Below are positions 1 through 6,836 of a DNA stretch of 23,601 nucleotides, one piece after another. Source of the DNA: a virus; the IMG/VR virus record IMGVR_UViG_3300037504_001248, positions 1-23,601 of that record; one strand, written 5' to 3'. The number at the start of each line of letters is the position of its first letter. The first letter of the stretch is position 1. Made by a program: the position numbers and the translations under genes. The notes under the pieces were generated by a model. That model had not been told where the DNA came from, searched no databases, and saw only the letters and a program-made list of their open reading frames with translations.

Positions 1-388
1 CGTGGGGATCGATGCCCCATCGCGCCACACTAATCGGCACCGTCACCCCGTTGTCCCGAAAGACCCGTGCGCACCAGCTACACGGCACCAGCACGTGGTC
101 GGCCCGCTCGTTCAGCAGCTCCGACCACCCTGGGGGCAGCCGCGAGGTCTCGAACATCGTGTAGCTGACCACCTGGGGCGCCGCGATGAACGGCAGATTG
201 CACGGCGTGCACAGCGCCACCACCGGCAGCTCCGAGCGGAACTCTCGCCCCTCGTAGGCAGCGAGGTCCACCACCTGCACCTGGTCACCGTACCGCTGCG
301 TCAGCGCCTCGGCGATCTTGATGCTGGCGTACCCGTAGCCGTCGCGCGGCAGCATATAGGCCGCGAACACGAACTTAGCCTGCGTCAT
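1..388 (-). CDS. Glycosyltransferase family 1-like, N-terminal part (cut by window edge)
   Basis: The start codon (386-388) has an AGGAGGT ribosome site six bases upstream, and the frame stays open to the left edge, giving 129 codons of an incomplete gene. The N-terminus MTQAKFVFAAYMLPRDGYG is followed by 'ASIKIAEAL', then 'QVVSYTMFETSRLPPGW', then 'ADHVLVPCSWCARVFRDNG', and it ends near 'VARWGIDPH'. This order (Gly-rich start, 'FETsrlP.gW' segment, 'vlvPS.w.r..F...Gv', 'v...GvDp') is typical of the acceptor half of GT-B glycosyltransferases in family GT4. The nucleotide-sugar-binding half would lie outside the window. The gene overlaps the upstream methyltransferase gene by 14 bp, so the two are probably translated together and may modify a surface glycan or virion component. 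The GT-B call rests on motif style; the substrate cannot be told. Confidence 0.72.
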   Translation of the reverse strand, partial: MTQAKFVFAAYMLPRDGYGYASIKIAEALTQRYGDQVQVVDLAAYEGREFRSELPVVALCTPCNLPFIAAPQVVSYTMFETSRLPPGWSELLNERADHVLVPCSWCARVFRDNGVTVPISVARWGIDPH

Positions 389-830
389 CTGCACCTCCTG
401 GTTTTCTGGGCGACAACACCGTCACGATGTTATCGCCATCCTCAACACTCAACACCCGCCACGGACGCTCTGTGTACAGGTGTCCGTAGCGCCACCACGG
501 GCTGTCAGGGTCAAAGTAGCGCAGCGTGTCGGCGTGAAAGCCCCGCCGGTGGGTCGGGTCGCGCCACAGGTTCTCGCTGCGCCAACTCACTGCCTGTACC
601 GTCAGCCTGCCCTCGGGCCGCAACAAGCGCCAGCAGTCGTCCATAAAGGCCACCACGTCGGCCAGGTGCTCCAGCACGTCAATCGCAGCGATTTGCTCTG
701 CGCACGCAGCCACCCATGGCCAGGGGTGGACGTCCAGGTCCCATACTATGTCCACGCCCACCCCGGCCCGCCGGTCCACGTGGACCCATCCCGCCCGCCG
801 CGCGTCGCCGCAGCCCAACAGTAGCTTCAT
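375..830 (-). CDS. SAM-dependent methyltransferase, small class I type
   Basis: The product has 151 residues. Motif I is complete at the N-terminus: MKLLLGCGDARRAGWVHVD, the 'LnLGCG....GWvnvD' pattern of small phage and cell-surface-associated class I methyltransferases. It is followed by an acidic residue region 'VDIVWDLD', then 'AIDVLEHLADV' (post-motif II) and 'CWRLLRPEGRLTV' (motif III). The C-terminal 'RGFHADTLRYFDPDSPWW' segment is common in this group. I chose the ATG at 830 because the SAM-binding motif starts immediately after it and it overlaps the preceding gene's TGA as ATGA; a longer frame upstream adds only unconserved Gly/Ala-rich residues. The methyl acceptor is unknown. Its partner downstream is a glycosyltransferase, so methylation of a sugar is one reasonable reading, and a DNA or protein target cannot be excluded. 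Confidence 0.78.
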   Translation of the reverse strand: MKLLLGCGDARRAGWVHVDRRAGVGVDIVWDLDVHPWPWVAACAEQIAAIDVLEHLADVVAFMDDCWRLLRPEGRLTVQAVSWRSENLWRDPTHRRGFHADTLRYFDPDSPWWRYGHLYTERPWRVLSVEDGDNIVTVLSPRKPGGADDAG

Positions 831-1240
831 CGCACCCGCGTCACCTGGTAGCGGCTCAGCGCCAGCGCGCAGTCCAACGCCTGGTCCCACACGTCGACCA
901 CGTCGCCCGTGTGGCGGATCTCCCAGACCCTCTCCCCACTCACCCGCTGTCGGTGCAACAGCTCGTAGACGCGCGCCAGCGCCGCGTCCAGCGTGTCGTA
1001 GCCCCGCCGCTGGTAGACGCGCACCACGACGAAGGTCCGCGCGCTGGTGGGGAACGGCCCCGCCGGGGCGTCGCTCTCCAGGCGCAATTGTCCGCAGGGC
1101 TGCACCTCGCCGTTGGCATCGAAGGCCCCCGGCGTCGCCTGCCGCGTGATCTCCGGCACCGCATGCACCCCGCCGGGCAACAGGCTCCCCAGCGTCGCGT
1201 CATTCGTCAACACCGTATGCAGGGCGTCTCGCAAGCTCAT
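827..1240 (-). CDS. Putative tail terminator / tail completion protein (DUF3168-like)
   Basis: A 137-residue protein starting MSLRDALHTVLTNDATL, with a GGAGG ribosome site and an ATGA overlap with the upstream MuF-like gene. The N-terminal amphipathic helix with 'L..LL..GVHAVPEI', a central 'VVVRVYQRRGYDTLDAALARVYELLH' segment and a C-terminal beta stretch 'QALDCALALSRYQVTRV' follow the small alpha/beta pattern of tail-terminator and head-tail joining proteins. Proteins of this type cap the tail tube or join it to the head. It is the last morphogenesis gene in view before the modification genes. The family assignment is by size, position and secondary-structure pattern only; it could be another neck protein. 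Confidence 0.45.
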   Translation of the reverse strand: MSLRDALHTVLTNDATLGSLLPGGVHAVPEITRQATPGAFDANGEVQPCGQLRLESDAPAGPFPTSARTFVVVRVYQRRGYDTLDAALARVYELLHRQRVSGERVWEIRHTGDVVDVWDQALDCALALSRYQVTRVR

Positions 1241-2400
1241 GGTTCCTCCCCGTCGATGGCGGCGTCCAGGGCATCCTCGTCGCCCCACAGCCACAGTGCC
1301 AGGCTGTTGGCGATTCCCGCCGCCAGACTCACCGTGAACACCTCCGCCGGGGGCAGCCCCAGCGTCGCCGCGTAGGCGTCCATCGCCCCCCACGACGTCG
1401 TCCCCCGCACCCAGCCCGCCAGCCGCCCAACGAAGGCATCGGGCTCCATCAGCTCCGCCAGCTTGTTGCACAAGCACTGCACGTGGATTGGGATCGTGAT
1501 CTCCCCCTTGGGGTATACCCCGTCTCCGTCCTCTCCGCCCACCACCACGTCCTCGCACGCGCACCCGATGTCCGGGTGGTTGGGGCTCAGCATGATCTGC
1601 TCGCGCTCAATCCACGGGATCTGGGCGAAGACCGCGTCTGTCGCCGCGTGGTGCGCCCACTGGATCTCGTTGCGCGCCAGCCGCAGCGCGTTGTAGGCCA
1701 CCCCCTGCCCCGCGCAGGCTGCCTTGGAGTACAGGCCCGTGCGGTCGCCGTCGGCGATCTGCTGCTTGGACAACCCGTAGAGCCGCGTCGAGGTCCAGCG
1801 CGGACACTCCGCCCCCGCCCCCAGGTACTGCTCCAGCTTCTGGGCCAGGTTCCACGCGCTGTTGCTGACACTCACCCCCTCAGCCAGCACCTGGCGGATG
1901 CCCCGCTGGCTGGCCTCGTCCAGCTGCCAGATCCGCGCGCTCAGGTCCAGTCCGTCCCCGTACAGCCGCGCGTCCGCCGCGTCGAGCACCGCGTTCAGTT
2001 GCGGCTCAAACAGCGGGTTGAACGTCGGCGCGTCCTGCTCCTGCAACGCGCGGCTCTCGGTCAAGACGTCCTGGGCCAGGTGCGCGGCCCAGGCGTGGTA
2101 CAGGGCCCAGCCTCCGAAGGCGAGCTTGGCCGCCTCCCGCCGGGCTCCGTAGAATAGCGCCACCCACCGAGGGAACATCGCCCGCCACGCCCCCAGCACC
2201 GCCGCCTGGACCCGCAGGTAGCCCACGGCGTCCAACGGTCCGTCGTCCCCCGCTGCTGCCAGCAGTGCCGTCCGTCCTACCTGCGTCACCTCACCCACCA
2301 GCGCGTGGGTCCGCCCTACCACGTAGAGCTGGAGCCGCATCAGGCCCGCCTGCCGCGCGTCGTCGGCCAACCCGGGAGCGATGTCCAGCAGCTCAGGCAT
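1237..2400 (-). CDS. Phage minor head protein, MuF/SPP1 gp7-like
   Basis: The product has 387 residues. The C-terminal half carries the MuF signature: 'YNALRLARNEIQWAHHAATDAVF', then 'SPNHPDIGCACEDVVVGG', then 'YPKGEITIPIHVQCLCNKL'. The Cys/His pattern (HPDIGCAC ... HVQCLC) is the usual 'S...HP..D.C....G.YP.g..p..HP.C.C' motif of phage head morphogenesis proteins. The N-terminal ~200 residues are helical and less conserved. MuF proteins sit inside the capsid near the portal and are co-packaged in a few copies. The start at 2400 overlaps the end of the portal gene by 8 bp, and the stop overlaps the next start as ATGA. No toxin domain is visible at the C-terminus, which is instead short and helical. 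Confidence 0.85.
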   Translation of the reverse strand: MPELLDIAPGLADDARQAGLMRLQLYVVGRTHALVGEVTQVGRTALLAAAGDDGPLDAVGYLRVQAAVLGAWRAMFPRWVALFYGARREAAKLAFGGWALYHAWAAHLAQDVLTESRALQEQDAPTFNPLFEPQLNAVLDAADARLYGDGLDLSARIWQLDEASQRGIRQVLAEGVSVSNSAWNLAQKLEQYLGAGAECPRWTSTRLYGLSKQQIADGDRTGLYSKAACAGQGVAYNALRLARNEIQWAHHAATDAVFAQIPWIEREQIMLSPNHPDIGCACEDVVVGGEDGDGVYPKGEITIPIHVQCLCNKLAELMEPDAFVGRLAGWVRGTTSWGAMDAYAATLGLPPAEVFTVSLAAGIANSLALWLWGDEDALDAAIDGEEP

Positions 2401-3718
2401 CGGGCAGCCGCCCCATCAACTGCGCCAGGTTGCTGGCCATCACGTCCACCGTCCCCTCCGCCGCGTCGCCCTGCGGCTCCATCAGCGCCGCCAGGTCCAG
2501 CCCCGGCATGAAGGTCTGCAACAGCGCCACGATCGCCGCGTCGCTGAAGCCCAGCGCCCGCAGCTTCACCCCCGCGTCCGCCAGGTCCCGCAGGTCCGCC
2601 GGGGTCAGCACCGTCTTGCTGTGCCACTGGTAGGTCACGTCCAGCGTCTCTGGCAGGATGCCCGCCAGCAGCCACGCCAGCTCGAAGAGCGGTGTGAGGA
2701 TCTCCTTCTCCACCCACGGGCGCAGCTCCTCGACGGCCTCATCGTACTGCGCCTTCTGCTCTTTCAGCACGTCGCGGTTCAGGTCCTGGCCGTAGCCCAG
2801 CAGGCTCATCGGCACCGGCGACGCCAGCCACCAGGTGCGGATGTGGTGTACGATGTCGTTGAGCTCCCCCAGCCGCGCGTCCCCCTCCACCGTCTTGATC
2901 TCCGCCGTGCCGAAGAAGTCCTGGATCGCCGCCAGCGGCTCATCCAGGATCTCGGCGTTCACCTCGCGGTACTCGTCGATCTGGGGGCGGGTCGTGCCCG
3001 GCGGGAACTGGTGGTTGTACTTCATCCCCGCCCGTGTCTTGCGCCGCACCGCCACGTCCGTCTCCCCCTCGGTGATCCGCTTCCACGGCCCGGTGGCGCT
3101 CTTGAACAGCGGGCGCCCGTAGCGCGATCCCTCGTCGTGGCTCCAGCGCGCGTGGATGATTTGCCACTGGGCAAACCACAGCACCCCCTCGGCATCGTGC
3201 GTGGGCGGCTCCAGGTAGAGGTAGGGGCGGTCGCTCCACCAGAAGGCCCGCGCCGGGTCATCGAAGCGGTCCTGGCGGTTGGAGTTGCGGTACATCTGCA
3301 GCGTTGGCTTGCGCGTCACGTCCACGATCTCCCGCTGCGCGGTGACCGCCACCTCCAGGAAGCTGTCGCCGTCCCGCGCTGCCAGCCGAATCCAGTCGTC
3401 GAGCCGACTCACCAGGTCCAGGCGCGCCAGCAGATCGGCGGCCACCTGGTCGGCCCGGTCGTCGCCGGTGGTCACGCTGAAGCCACTGCCGGTCATATCC
3501 CGTGCCAACGTGTGCAGCACCCCATCGGCGCGCGGATCCTCGTCGTACATCCTCCGGCATGTGCGGATGACGGCGCGCCGCTCCCGGTCGGCCTCAAGGT
3601 GCGCCAACCGCGCAGCAGGCCCCGGCCGTGGCCGGGGCAGAGCGTCGGACGTGGTGGTCTCGCGCGCGCCACCAATGAAGCTACGCCACAGTTGGGTGAT
3701 TTGGTCGATCAGGCTCAT
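2393..3718 (-). CDS. Phage portal protein
   Basis: 441 residues from MSLIDQITQLWRSFIGG. After an N-terminal variable part the protein shows 'YDEDPRADGVLHTLARDMTGSGF', a helical 'LVSRLDDWIRLAARDGDSFLEVAV' region and beta strands. Later come the 'WQIIHARW', 'YGRPLFKSA' and 'WKRITEGETDVAVRRKTRAGMKY' segments. The stem/crown part has 'PMSLLGYGQDLNRDVLKEQKAQYDEAVEELRPWVEKEILTPL' split over two helices. This order matches dodecameric portals that form the DNA entry ring and bind the terminase. The ATG at 3718 overlaps the TAA of the upstream gene by one base (TAATG), which decides the start over a longer in-frame extension. Unusually, it follows the capsid and connector genes instead of following the large terminase directly. 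Confidence 0.9.
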   Translation of the reverse strand: MSLIDQITQLWRSFIGGARETTTSDALPRPRPGPAARLAHLEADRERRAVIRTCRRMYDEDPRADGVLHTLARDMTGSGFSVTTGDDRADQVAADLLARLDLVSRLDDWIRLAARDGDSFLEVAVTAQREIVDVTRKPTLQMYRNSNRQDRFDDPARAFWWSDRPYLYLEPPTHDAEGVLWFAQWQIIHARWSHDEGSRYGRPLFKSATGPWKRITEGETDVAVRRKTRAGMKYNHQFPPGTTRPQIDEYREVNAEILDEPLAAIQDFFGTAEIKTVEGDARLGELNDIVHHIRTWWLASPVPMSLLGYGQDLNRDVLKEQKAQYDEAVEELRPWVEKEILTPLFELAWLLAGILPETLDVTYQWHSKTVLTPADLRDLADAGVKLRALGFSDAAIVALLQTFMPGLDLAALMEPQGDAAEGTVDVMASNLAQLMGRLPDA

Positions 3719-4164
3719 TAAACTCGCTCCAGTAGGCCCCGCAGCATCTGCTCCAGCACCCCCAGATGGCTCTCCAGCGTGCTCATCACGATGGCGTACT
3801 TGCCCCCGTTGCACAGCTCCAGGAACTTGCCGTAGTACACGGTGTGGCCCAGCACGATGACCAGGCGCTCCGGCCCGCCAGACACGGTGGCTGTGTCGGT
3901 CTTCAGCGCCAGCGCCTTGGCGTCGACCTCTCCCACGACGGGCGCCTGGCCGAAGCCGTCCACGGCGAAGAACAGACCCGAGTACGCGTTGCCCGAGCGG
4001 TTCGTCCAGGGCTTCCCGGCCCTCGCGGCGTTCTGCATCTGCACCCCCACGTGGACGGCCACCGCGTGGATGGCCACCAGCAGCCGCTCGCCGTGCTCCT
4101 CGATCTTACCTGCCAGTGACCGGGGCGACGTGACCCACCGAAATGAAAACGCCTGCTTGGCCAT
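3718..4164 (-). CDS. HK97 gp10-like neck/tail-component protein
   Basis: A 148-residue protein. It has a helical N-terminal half ('IEEHGERLLVAIHAVAVHVGVQMQNAA'), then 'GKPWTNRSGNAYSGLFF', which is the 'P..TG.l..si' turn of the HK97 gp10 family. It ends with 'VIVLGHTVYYGKFLEL' and 'GKYAIVMSTLES', the usual 'Y..flE.G....p.l..al'. These proteins join head and tail. No Shine-Dalgarno sequence precedes the ATG at 4164. Instead the first 26 bp upstream, together with the start codon, form the 28-bp dyad of the module at 4163-4259, so translation or transcription here may be controlled by that element. The stop overlaps the portal start. Confidence 0.62.
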   Translation of the reverse strand: MAKQAFSFRWVTSPRSLAGKIEEHGERLLVAIHAVAVHVGVQMQNAARAGKPWTNRSGNAYSGLFFAVDGFGQAPVVGEVDAKALALKTDTATVSGGPERLVIVLGHTVYYGKFLELCNGGKYAIVMSTLESHLGVLEQMLRGLLERV

Positions 4165-4259
4165 GTCTGCTAACGCGCCTTAGCGGTCATTTCCGGGCGC
4201 CGGACTTCAGGTTTGAGGCCCTGAATACGCGCGTAATCGCCACTCAAAACGTCCGTTAA
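4163..4259. repeat. 97-bp dyad-plus-half-site module, copy 1
   Basis: A 28-bp dyad (4163-4190) has arms ATGTCTGCTAA and TTAGCGGTCAT around the spacer CGCGCC. A third half-site, TTAACGGACGT on the minus strand, ends at 4259. The distance from the first base of the inner dyad arm (4180) to the outer base of the solo site is exactly 80 bp, as in the other three copies. Between them is a short hairpin (TTCAGG ... CCTGAA). The module fills the gap between two head-connector genes and covers the start codon of one of them. The 11-6-11 layout is that of Xer/dif-type recombination core sites, but an operator is equally possible. Confidence 0.7.
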
Positions 4260-4261
4260 CC

Positions 4262-4576
4262 TCATTCGATGCTCTCCGCGTCGGCCACCACCGCCGCCCG
4301 GCGATTGGGCCGCACGAAGGTCACTTCGTAGAGCACGCCCTGGGCGTCGGTGAAACGGTCGCCGGGCTGCACGTCGAAGTCGGTGCTCCCCAGTACCACC
4401 ACGCCCCCCACGCTGGCCCGCGTGCCCGTCCCCTGAATCTCGCGCCCCGCCCGCTTCCCCGCGATGCGCACCGTCTGCGCGGGCAGCGTCGCCGCCCCCC
4501 GCCGGATGACGATGCTCTGCGCGTTGTCGTCGCGCACCGCCGCCAGGTCCACCGCCGCCTGCGCCCAGTCCATCAT
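4262..4576 (-). CDS. Putative head-closure / head-tail joining protein
   Basis: A 104-residue protein. It starts MMDW with an ATGA overlap with the preceding gene, and the second ATG is also possible. The C-terminal half 'FDVQPGDRFTDAQGVLYEVTFVRP' is a small beta-barrel pattern ('pGD.f...g..yeV..v.p.....') seen in stopper and head-closure proteins such as SPP1 gp16-like neck proteins. The middle has 'TRASVGGVVVLGSTDFDV'. Its position between an adaptor-like gene and the gp10-like gene agrees with a neck role: closing the portal channel after DNA packaging. Assignment is by pattern and neighbours, not by a catalytic motif. Confidence 0.5.
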   Translation of the reverse strand: MMDWAQAAVDLAAVRDDNAQSIVIRRGAATLPAQTVRIAGKRAGREIQGTGTRASVGGVVVLGSTDFDVQPGDRFTDAQGVLYEVTFVRPNRRAAVVADAESIE

Positions 4577-5244
4577 CGCAGCCGCCCCGCCACGTTGTAG
4601 CGCGCGCGTCGCCCTACAGGGCCCACGGCCTGCAGGATGGCCGCCTGGTACGCCTGCTCCAGGGCGTCCGCCTGCGCCCGCAGCACCGCCGAGGGACTGG
4701 ACTTCTTCACCCGCTCATCCCCGACCTGGTATTCGGTGATCTCGCCCGAGCCCGAGGTGATCAGGCTGAGGGCTTGGGTGCGCAGCGCCAACGCCTGTGC
4801 CTTGAGGATCAGGATCGCCACGTCGGCCTCCGTCAGGTAGGGGTAGCTGTCGCTGGCGTCCAGCACGTGGCCCGCCGCGTAGCGATACGAGCGGTCTATC
4901 GTGTAGTTCGGTGTGGGGGTAACTGTGATCGTTCGCCCGTTGACTGTATGACGCTCATTCCAATCCGACGAAAGCGGTACAATACCATTGGACGTGTGCA
5001 AGATTCCTTCGTGGCCCTCGAATACGTCCAGCTTGATCTCGAATAGAAAGTCGTCGGGTAGGGCATAGGTTGCTGTTCCACTCACAATTGAGATCGTCGT
5101 AACACGCGTCATAGGTCTGCGCCGCGAATAGTCGCGTACCGCGTCCTTGACTGCGTTCTCGTACTGCGTCGTCGAGGGTGCCCCATCCCGCGCGGGCACG
5201 TCCGCCTGCAGGCGCGTCACCAGGTCTGTCAGCGCAATGCTCAC
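4573..5244 (-). CDS. Putative head-tail adaptor protein
   Basis: 223 residues using a GTG start (5242-5244), VSIALTDLVTRLQADVP as read without Met substitution. The GTG overlaps the upstream TGA as GTGA, and the ATG further upstream would add 21 residues lying inside the previous gene, so GTG is preferred. 'YENAVKDAVRDYSRRRP' near residue 35 is the helix typical of phage adaptor proteins that bind the portal. It is followed by a beta section with 'YALPDDFLFEIKLDVFEG' and a C-terminal helical pair, 'EADVAILILKAQALALRTQAL' and 'VLRAQADALEQAYQAAI', resembling gp6-like connectors. The role would be the first ring below the portal. Exact family not confirmed. Confidence 0.52.
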   Translation of the reverse strand: MSIALTDLVTRLQADVPARDGAPSTTQYENAVKDAVRDYSRRRPMTRVTTISIVSGTATYALPDDFLFEIKLDVFEGHEGILHTSNGIVPLSSDWNERHTVNGRTITVTPTPNYTIDRSYRYAAGHVLDASDSYPYLTEADVAILILKAQALALRTQALSLITSGSGEITEYQVGDERVKKSSPSAVLRAQADALEQAYQAAILQAVGPVGRRARYNVAGRLR

Positions 5245-5708
5245 CGGAAGAACCCCTGCACTTTGATGGAGATTGTATCCGTACCAGCAATATTGGCGCC
5301 AACACACTTCACGCGAACACGGTCACACCAATGAACACTACGTACCTGATTTGCTGCCAGGGACCCGTCGGTGGCGGCCCGATCCGCGACGCTCGCGCCA
5401 CGCGCATTGACGAACACCACATAACTGCCGTTGGCCATCGCCCCACTGGTCACTTGTGTGAAGTGCACTAGATCGTCCCAGGTCGTCCCCTCGTCTGGAG
5501 AGTATTGCACGTAGATATCCAATGTCGTCGATGCGTCGAACGTCTTCCCACTAATCGTCAATATGAGTGTGAGGAGCGTGAACACCTCTACGCCAGTCAG
5601 GTGCGCTCCGATCACCGGCGTGTCGTCGTCTATCGTCATCTCCGCCAGCAACGTGGCCAGATACCCCGGCGCCACGACCGACTTCCGATCAGGTACCCAG
5701 CTCGTCAT
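5241..5708 (-). CDS. Beta-rich putative virion protein, unknown function
   Basis: The product has 155 residues from MTSWVPDRKSVVAPGYL, preceded by GGAGGTGCAGG. The chosen start lies 20 bp inside the end of the upstream gene. The predicted strands 'EVFTLLTLILTISGKTF', 'TLDIYVQYSPDEGTTWDDLVHF', 'GSYVVFVNARG', 'DRVRVKCVGANI' and 'DTISIKVQGFF' suggest a beta-sandwich. 'YVQYSPDEGTTWDDL' resembles 'FSNDQSSWTDA' in the signal-peptide protein two genes upstream, so the two may share a fold, perhaps a capsid decoration or Ig-like domain. I do not recognise the family. The start and stop both overlap neighbours, so it belongs to the head operon. Confidence 0.55.
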   Translation of the reverse strand: MTSWVPDRKSVVAPGYLATLLAEMTIDDDTPVIGAHLTGVEVFTLLTLILTISGKTFDASTTLDIYVQYSPDEGTTWDDLVHFTQVTSGAMANGSYVVFVNARGASVADRAATDGSLAANQVRSVHWCDRVRVKCVGANIAGTDTISIKVQGFFR

Positions 5709-6087
5709 CCTGCACCTCCAGGGCCTGCACGATTTCTGCCGCCGACGCGTCCCCGATCCCCTTGATAGTGGTGAGCAAATCAACCGTCGCGCGGTCGGGG
5801 GTGAGCACCTGTCCCTCGGCGATCAACGCCCGGAGTTGCTCCACCGTGTGGACGTCGGCCTCGCGCAAGGCATTCTCCGTCCGTGCCCCCAACCCCAGGT
5901 CCGCGATATTCGTCTGCTCAATCTCCAGGTGTTCATCCAGCAACGCCATCCCAACCTCTGCCAGGCAATCGGGATACTGCGCCAGCAGCGCCCGTCCCTG
6001 AGGTGCGCCCACCACGAAGCGCTCCCCCGGCAACCGGCGCCGGTGCGCTATCGTGCGAGGTTCGTCACTCGTCAGTTCTAAGATCAT
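5689..6087 (-). CDS. Small protein with RNA polymerase alpha-CTD-like helix-hairpin-helix domain
   Basis: 132 residues from MILELTSDEPRT, with AGGAG and an 8-base gap before the ATG. Residues 1-55 are of unknown type. Residues 61-123 read 'IADLGLGARTENALREADV', then 'HTVEQLRALI', and 'LLTTIKGIGDASAAEIVQAL'. This closely follows the C-terminal domain of the RNA polymerase alpha subunit ('i.dLeLs.Rs.N.Lk.a.I.tv.eL ... LL...n.G.kSl.EI...L'). The residues matching the DNA-contacting Arg265, Asn268, Gly296 and Ser299 of E. coli alpha are present (R69, N72, G112, S115), while the Lys298 position is Ala. A ~10-residue insertion lies between the helices. Such a domain could bind AT-rich promoter DNA or sigma/activators. 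A general HhH role in a structural protein is the alternative. Confidence 0.7.
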   Translation of the reverse strand: MILELTSDEPRTIAHRRRLPGERFVVGAPQGRALLAQYPDCLAEVGMALLDEHLEIEQTNIADLGLGARTENALREADVHTVEQLRALIAEGQVLTPDRATVDLLTTIKGIGDASAAEIVQALEVQDDELGT

Positions 6088-6148
6088 CAGCCTCTCCTTA
6101 TTCCAGGCGGCGGGGGGCAGCCCCACGCCTGCCCCCCGCATGGCTCGC

Positions 6149-6739
6149 TCAGTCGTTGCGGAACAGCACCTTGATGGTCGGCGTCACCGTCGCGTCGTGC
6201 TCGATCTTGAAGCGCAGGTACTTGCCCGCCAGCGGCACCCGCAGGTAGTCCGTGGCGTCCGCGCTGAGTACCACACGGTAAGTTGCCTCCGTTACCGCCG
6301 TACTCATCGACGTCGTAGTCGTCGCCGTAGTCGTGCCCGACGTCGTGACGACCGACGTCGTCGAGGCCAGCGTGTCCGCAGCGTAGCTGTACGTGGCGTC
6401 GGTCCAGCTGGACTGGTCGTTGCTGAACTGCGGCGTCACCGTGATGGTGGCCGAGGGTGTGATATCCGCTGTCACAAACACGTCGGCACTATGATAGAGC
6501 CACACCAGGCTAATGTCTGTGCCGTAGACCGTGTTAGGCGCGTCGGTGTACGTTACCGTCGTTCCCGCCACGACCTCGGCGTTCCAGAATGTATCCGGGC
6601 CCCTCAGGCCCACCACTGTGCCGGGCATAGGCTCGCCCGGATCGCTCGCCGCCACACCACCCGTCACCAACAGCACCAGTGCCGCCACCATCAACATCAG
6701 CAGGTTCTCTTTGTGGTTCAACCGTCGCTTGCTCTTCAT
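6149..6739 (-). CDS. Secreted or membrane-tethered beta protein with Sec signal peptide, in the head operon
   Basis: 196 residues, with AAGGAG before the ATG. The N-terminus is a clear signal peptide or anchor: basic MKSKRRLNHKE, a hydrophobic core 'LLMLMVAALVLLVTGGV', and a possible cleavage site after 'VAA'. The mature part is rich in Thr, Ser and Val. It includes 'ITVTPQFSNDQSSWTDATYSY' and a low-complexity run of Thr/Ser around residues 125-145, and ends 'LRFKIEHDATVTPTIKVLF'. It looks like a beta-sandwich or galactose-binding-like fold. Virion proteins rarely carry Sec signals, so export in the lysogen or the infected cell (superinfection exclusion, surface change) is possible. An alternative is a virion protein with an inner-membrane-like tail that is not cleaved. 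Function unknown. Confidence 0.6.
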   Translation of the reverse strand: MKSKRRLNHKENLLMLMVAALVLLVTGGVAASDPGEPMPGTVVGLRGPDTFWNAEVVAGTTVTYTDAPNTVYGTDISLVWLYHSADVFVTADITPSATITVTPQFSNDQSSWTDATYSYAADTLASTTSVVTTSGTTTATTTTSMSTAVTEATYRVVLSADATDYLRVPLAGKYLRFKIEHDATVTPTIKVLFRND

Positions 6740-6754
6740 CTCGCTCCTTTCTTA

Positions 6755-6825
6755 GCGTTTGCGCGTCTGCACGTTTACACGTTTGAGCGTCGGAACGTTA
6801 GCACGGGAGTTCGTGCCAACGTTCC
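6755..6825. repeat. Six tandem octamers followed by a long hairpin
   Basis: Six adjacent 8-bp units of the form RCGTYTRM (GCGTTTGC, GCGTCTGC, ACGTTTAC, ACGTTTGA, then two degenerate units) occupy 6755-6802. They run into an inverted repeat: GGAACGTT and GCACG (6792-6805) pair with CGTGC and AACGTTCC (6812-6825), with one mismatch. The block lies between the capsid gene stop (6837) and the signal-peptide gene start. There is no T-run on the minus strand, so it is not a standard terminator. It may be an mRNA-stabilising or processing structure that lets capsid mRNA outnumber downstream mRNA. Confidence 0.6.
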
Positions 6826-6836
6826 AACGCCTGACC

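Noticed and set aside
2381-3721. Long plus-strand open frames opposite the portal, terminase and other genes (for example 2381-3721 and 9721-11049)
   Set aside because: They mirror real minus-strand genes in very GC-rich DNA, are rich in Arg/Pro/His/Gln without domains, and lack fitting ribosome sites.
4163-4259. Integron attC site
   Set aside because: The 80-bp inverted ends with inner hairpins suggested attC, but the GTTRRRY/RYYYAAC core boxes do not match, and copies lie in both orientations within head genes that are not cassettes.
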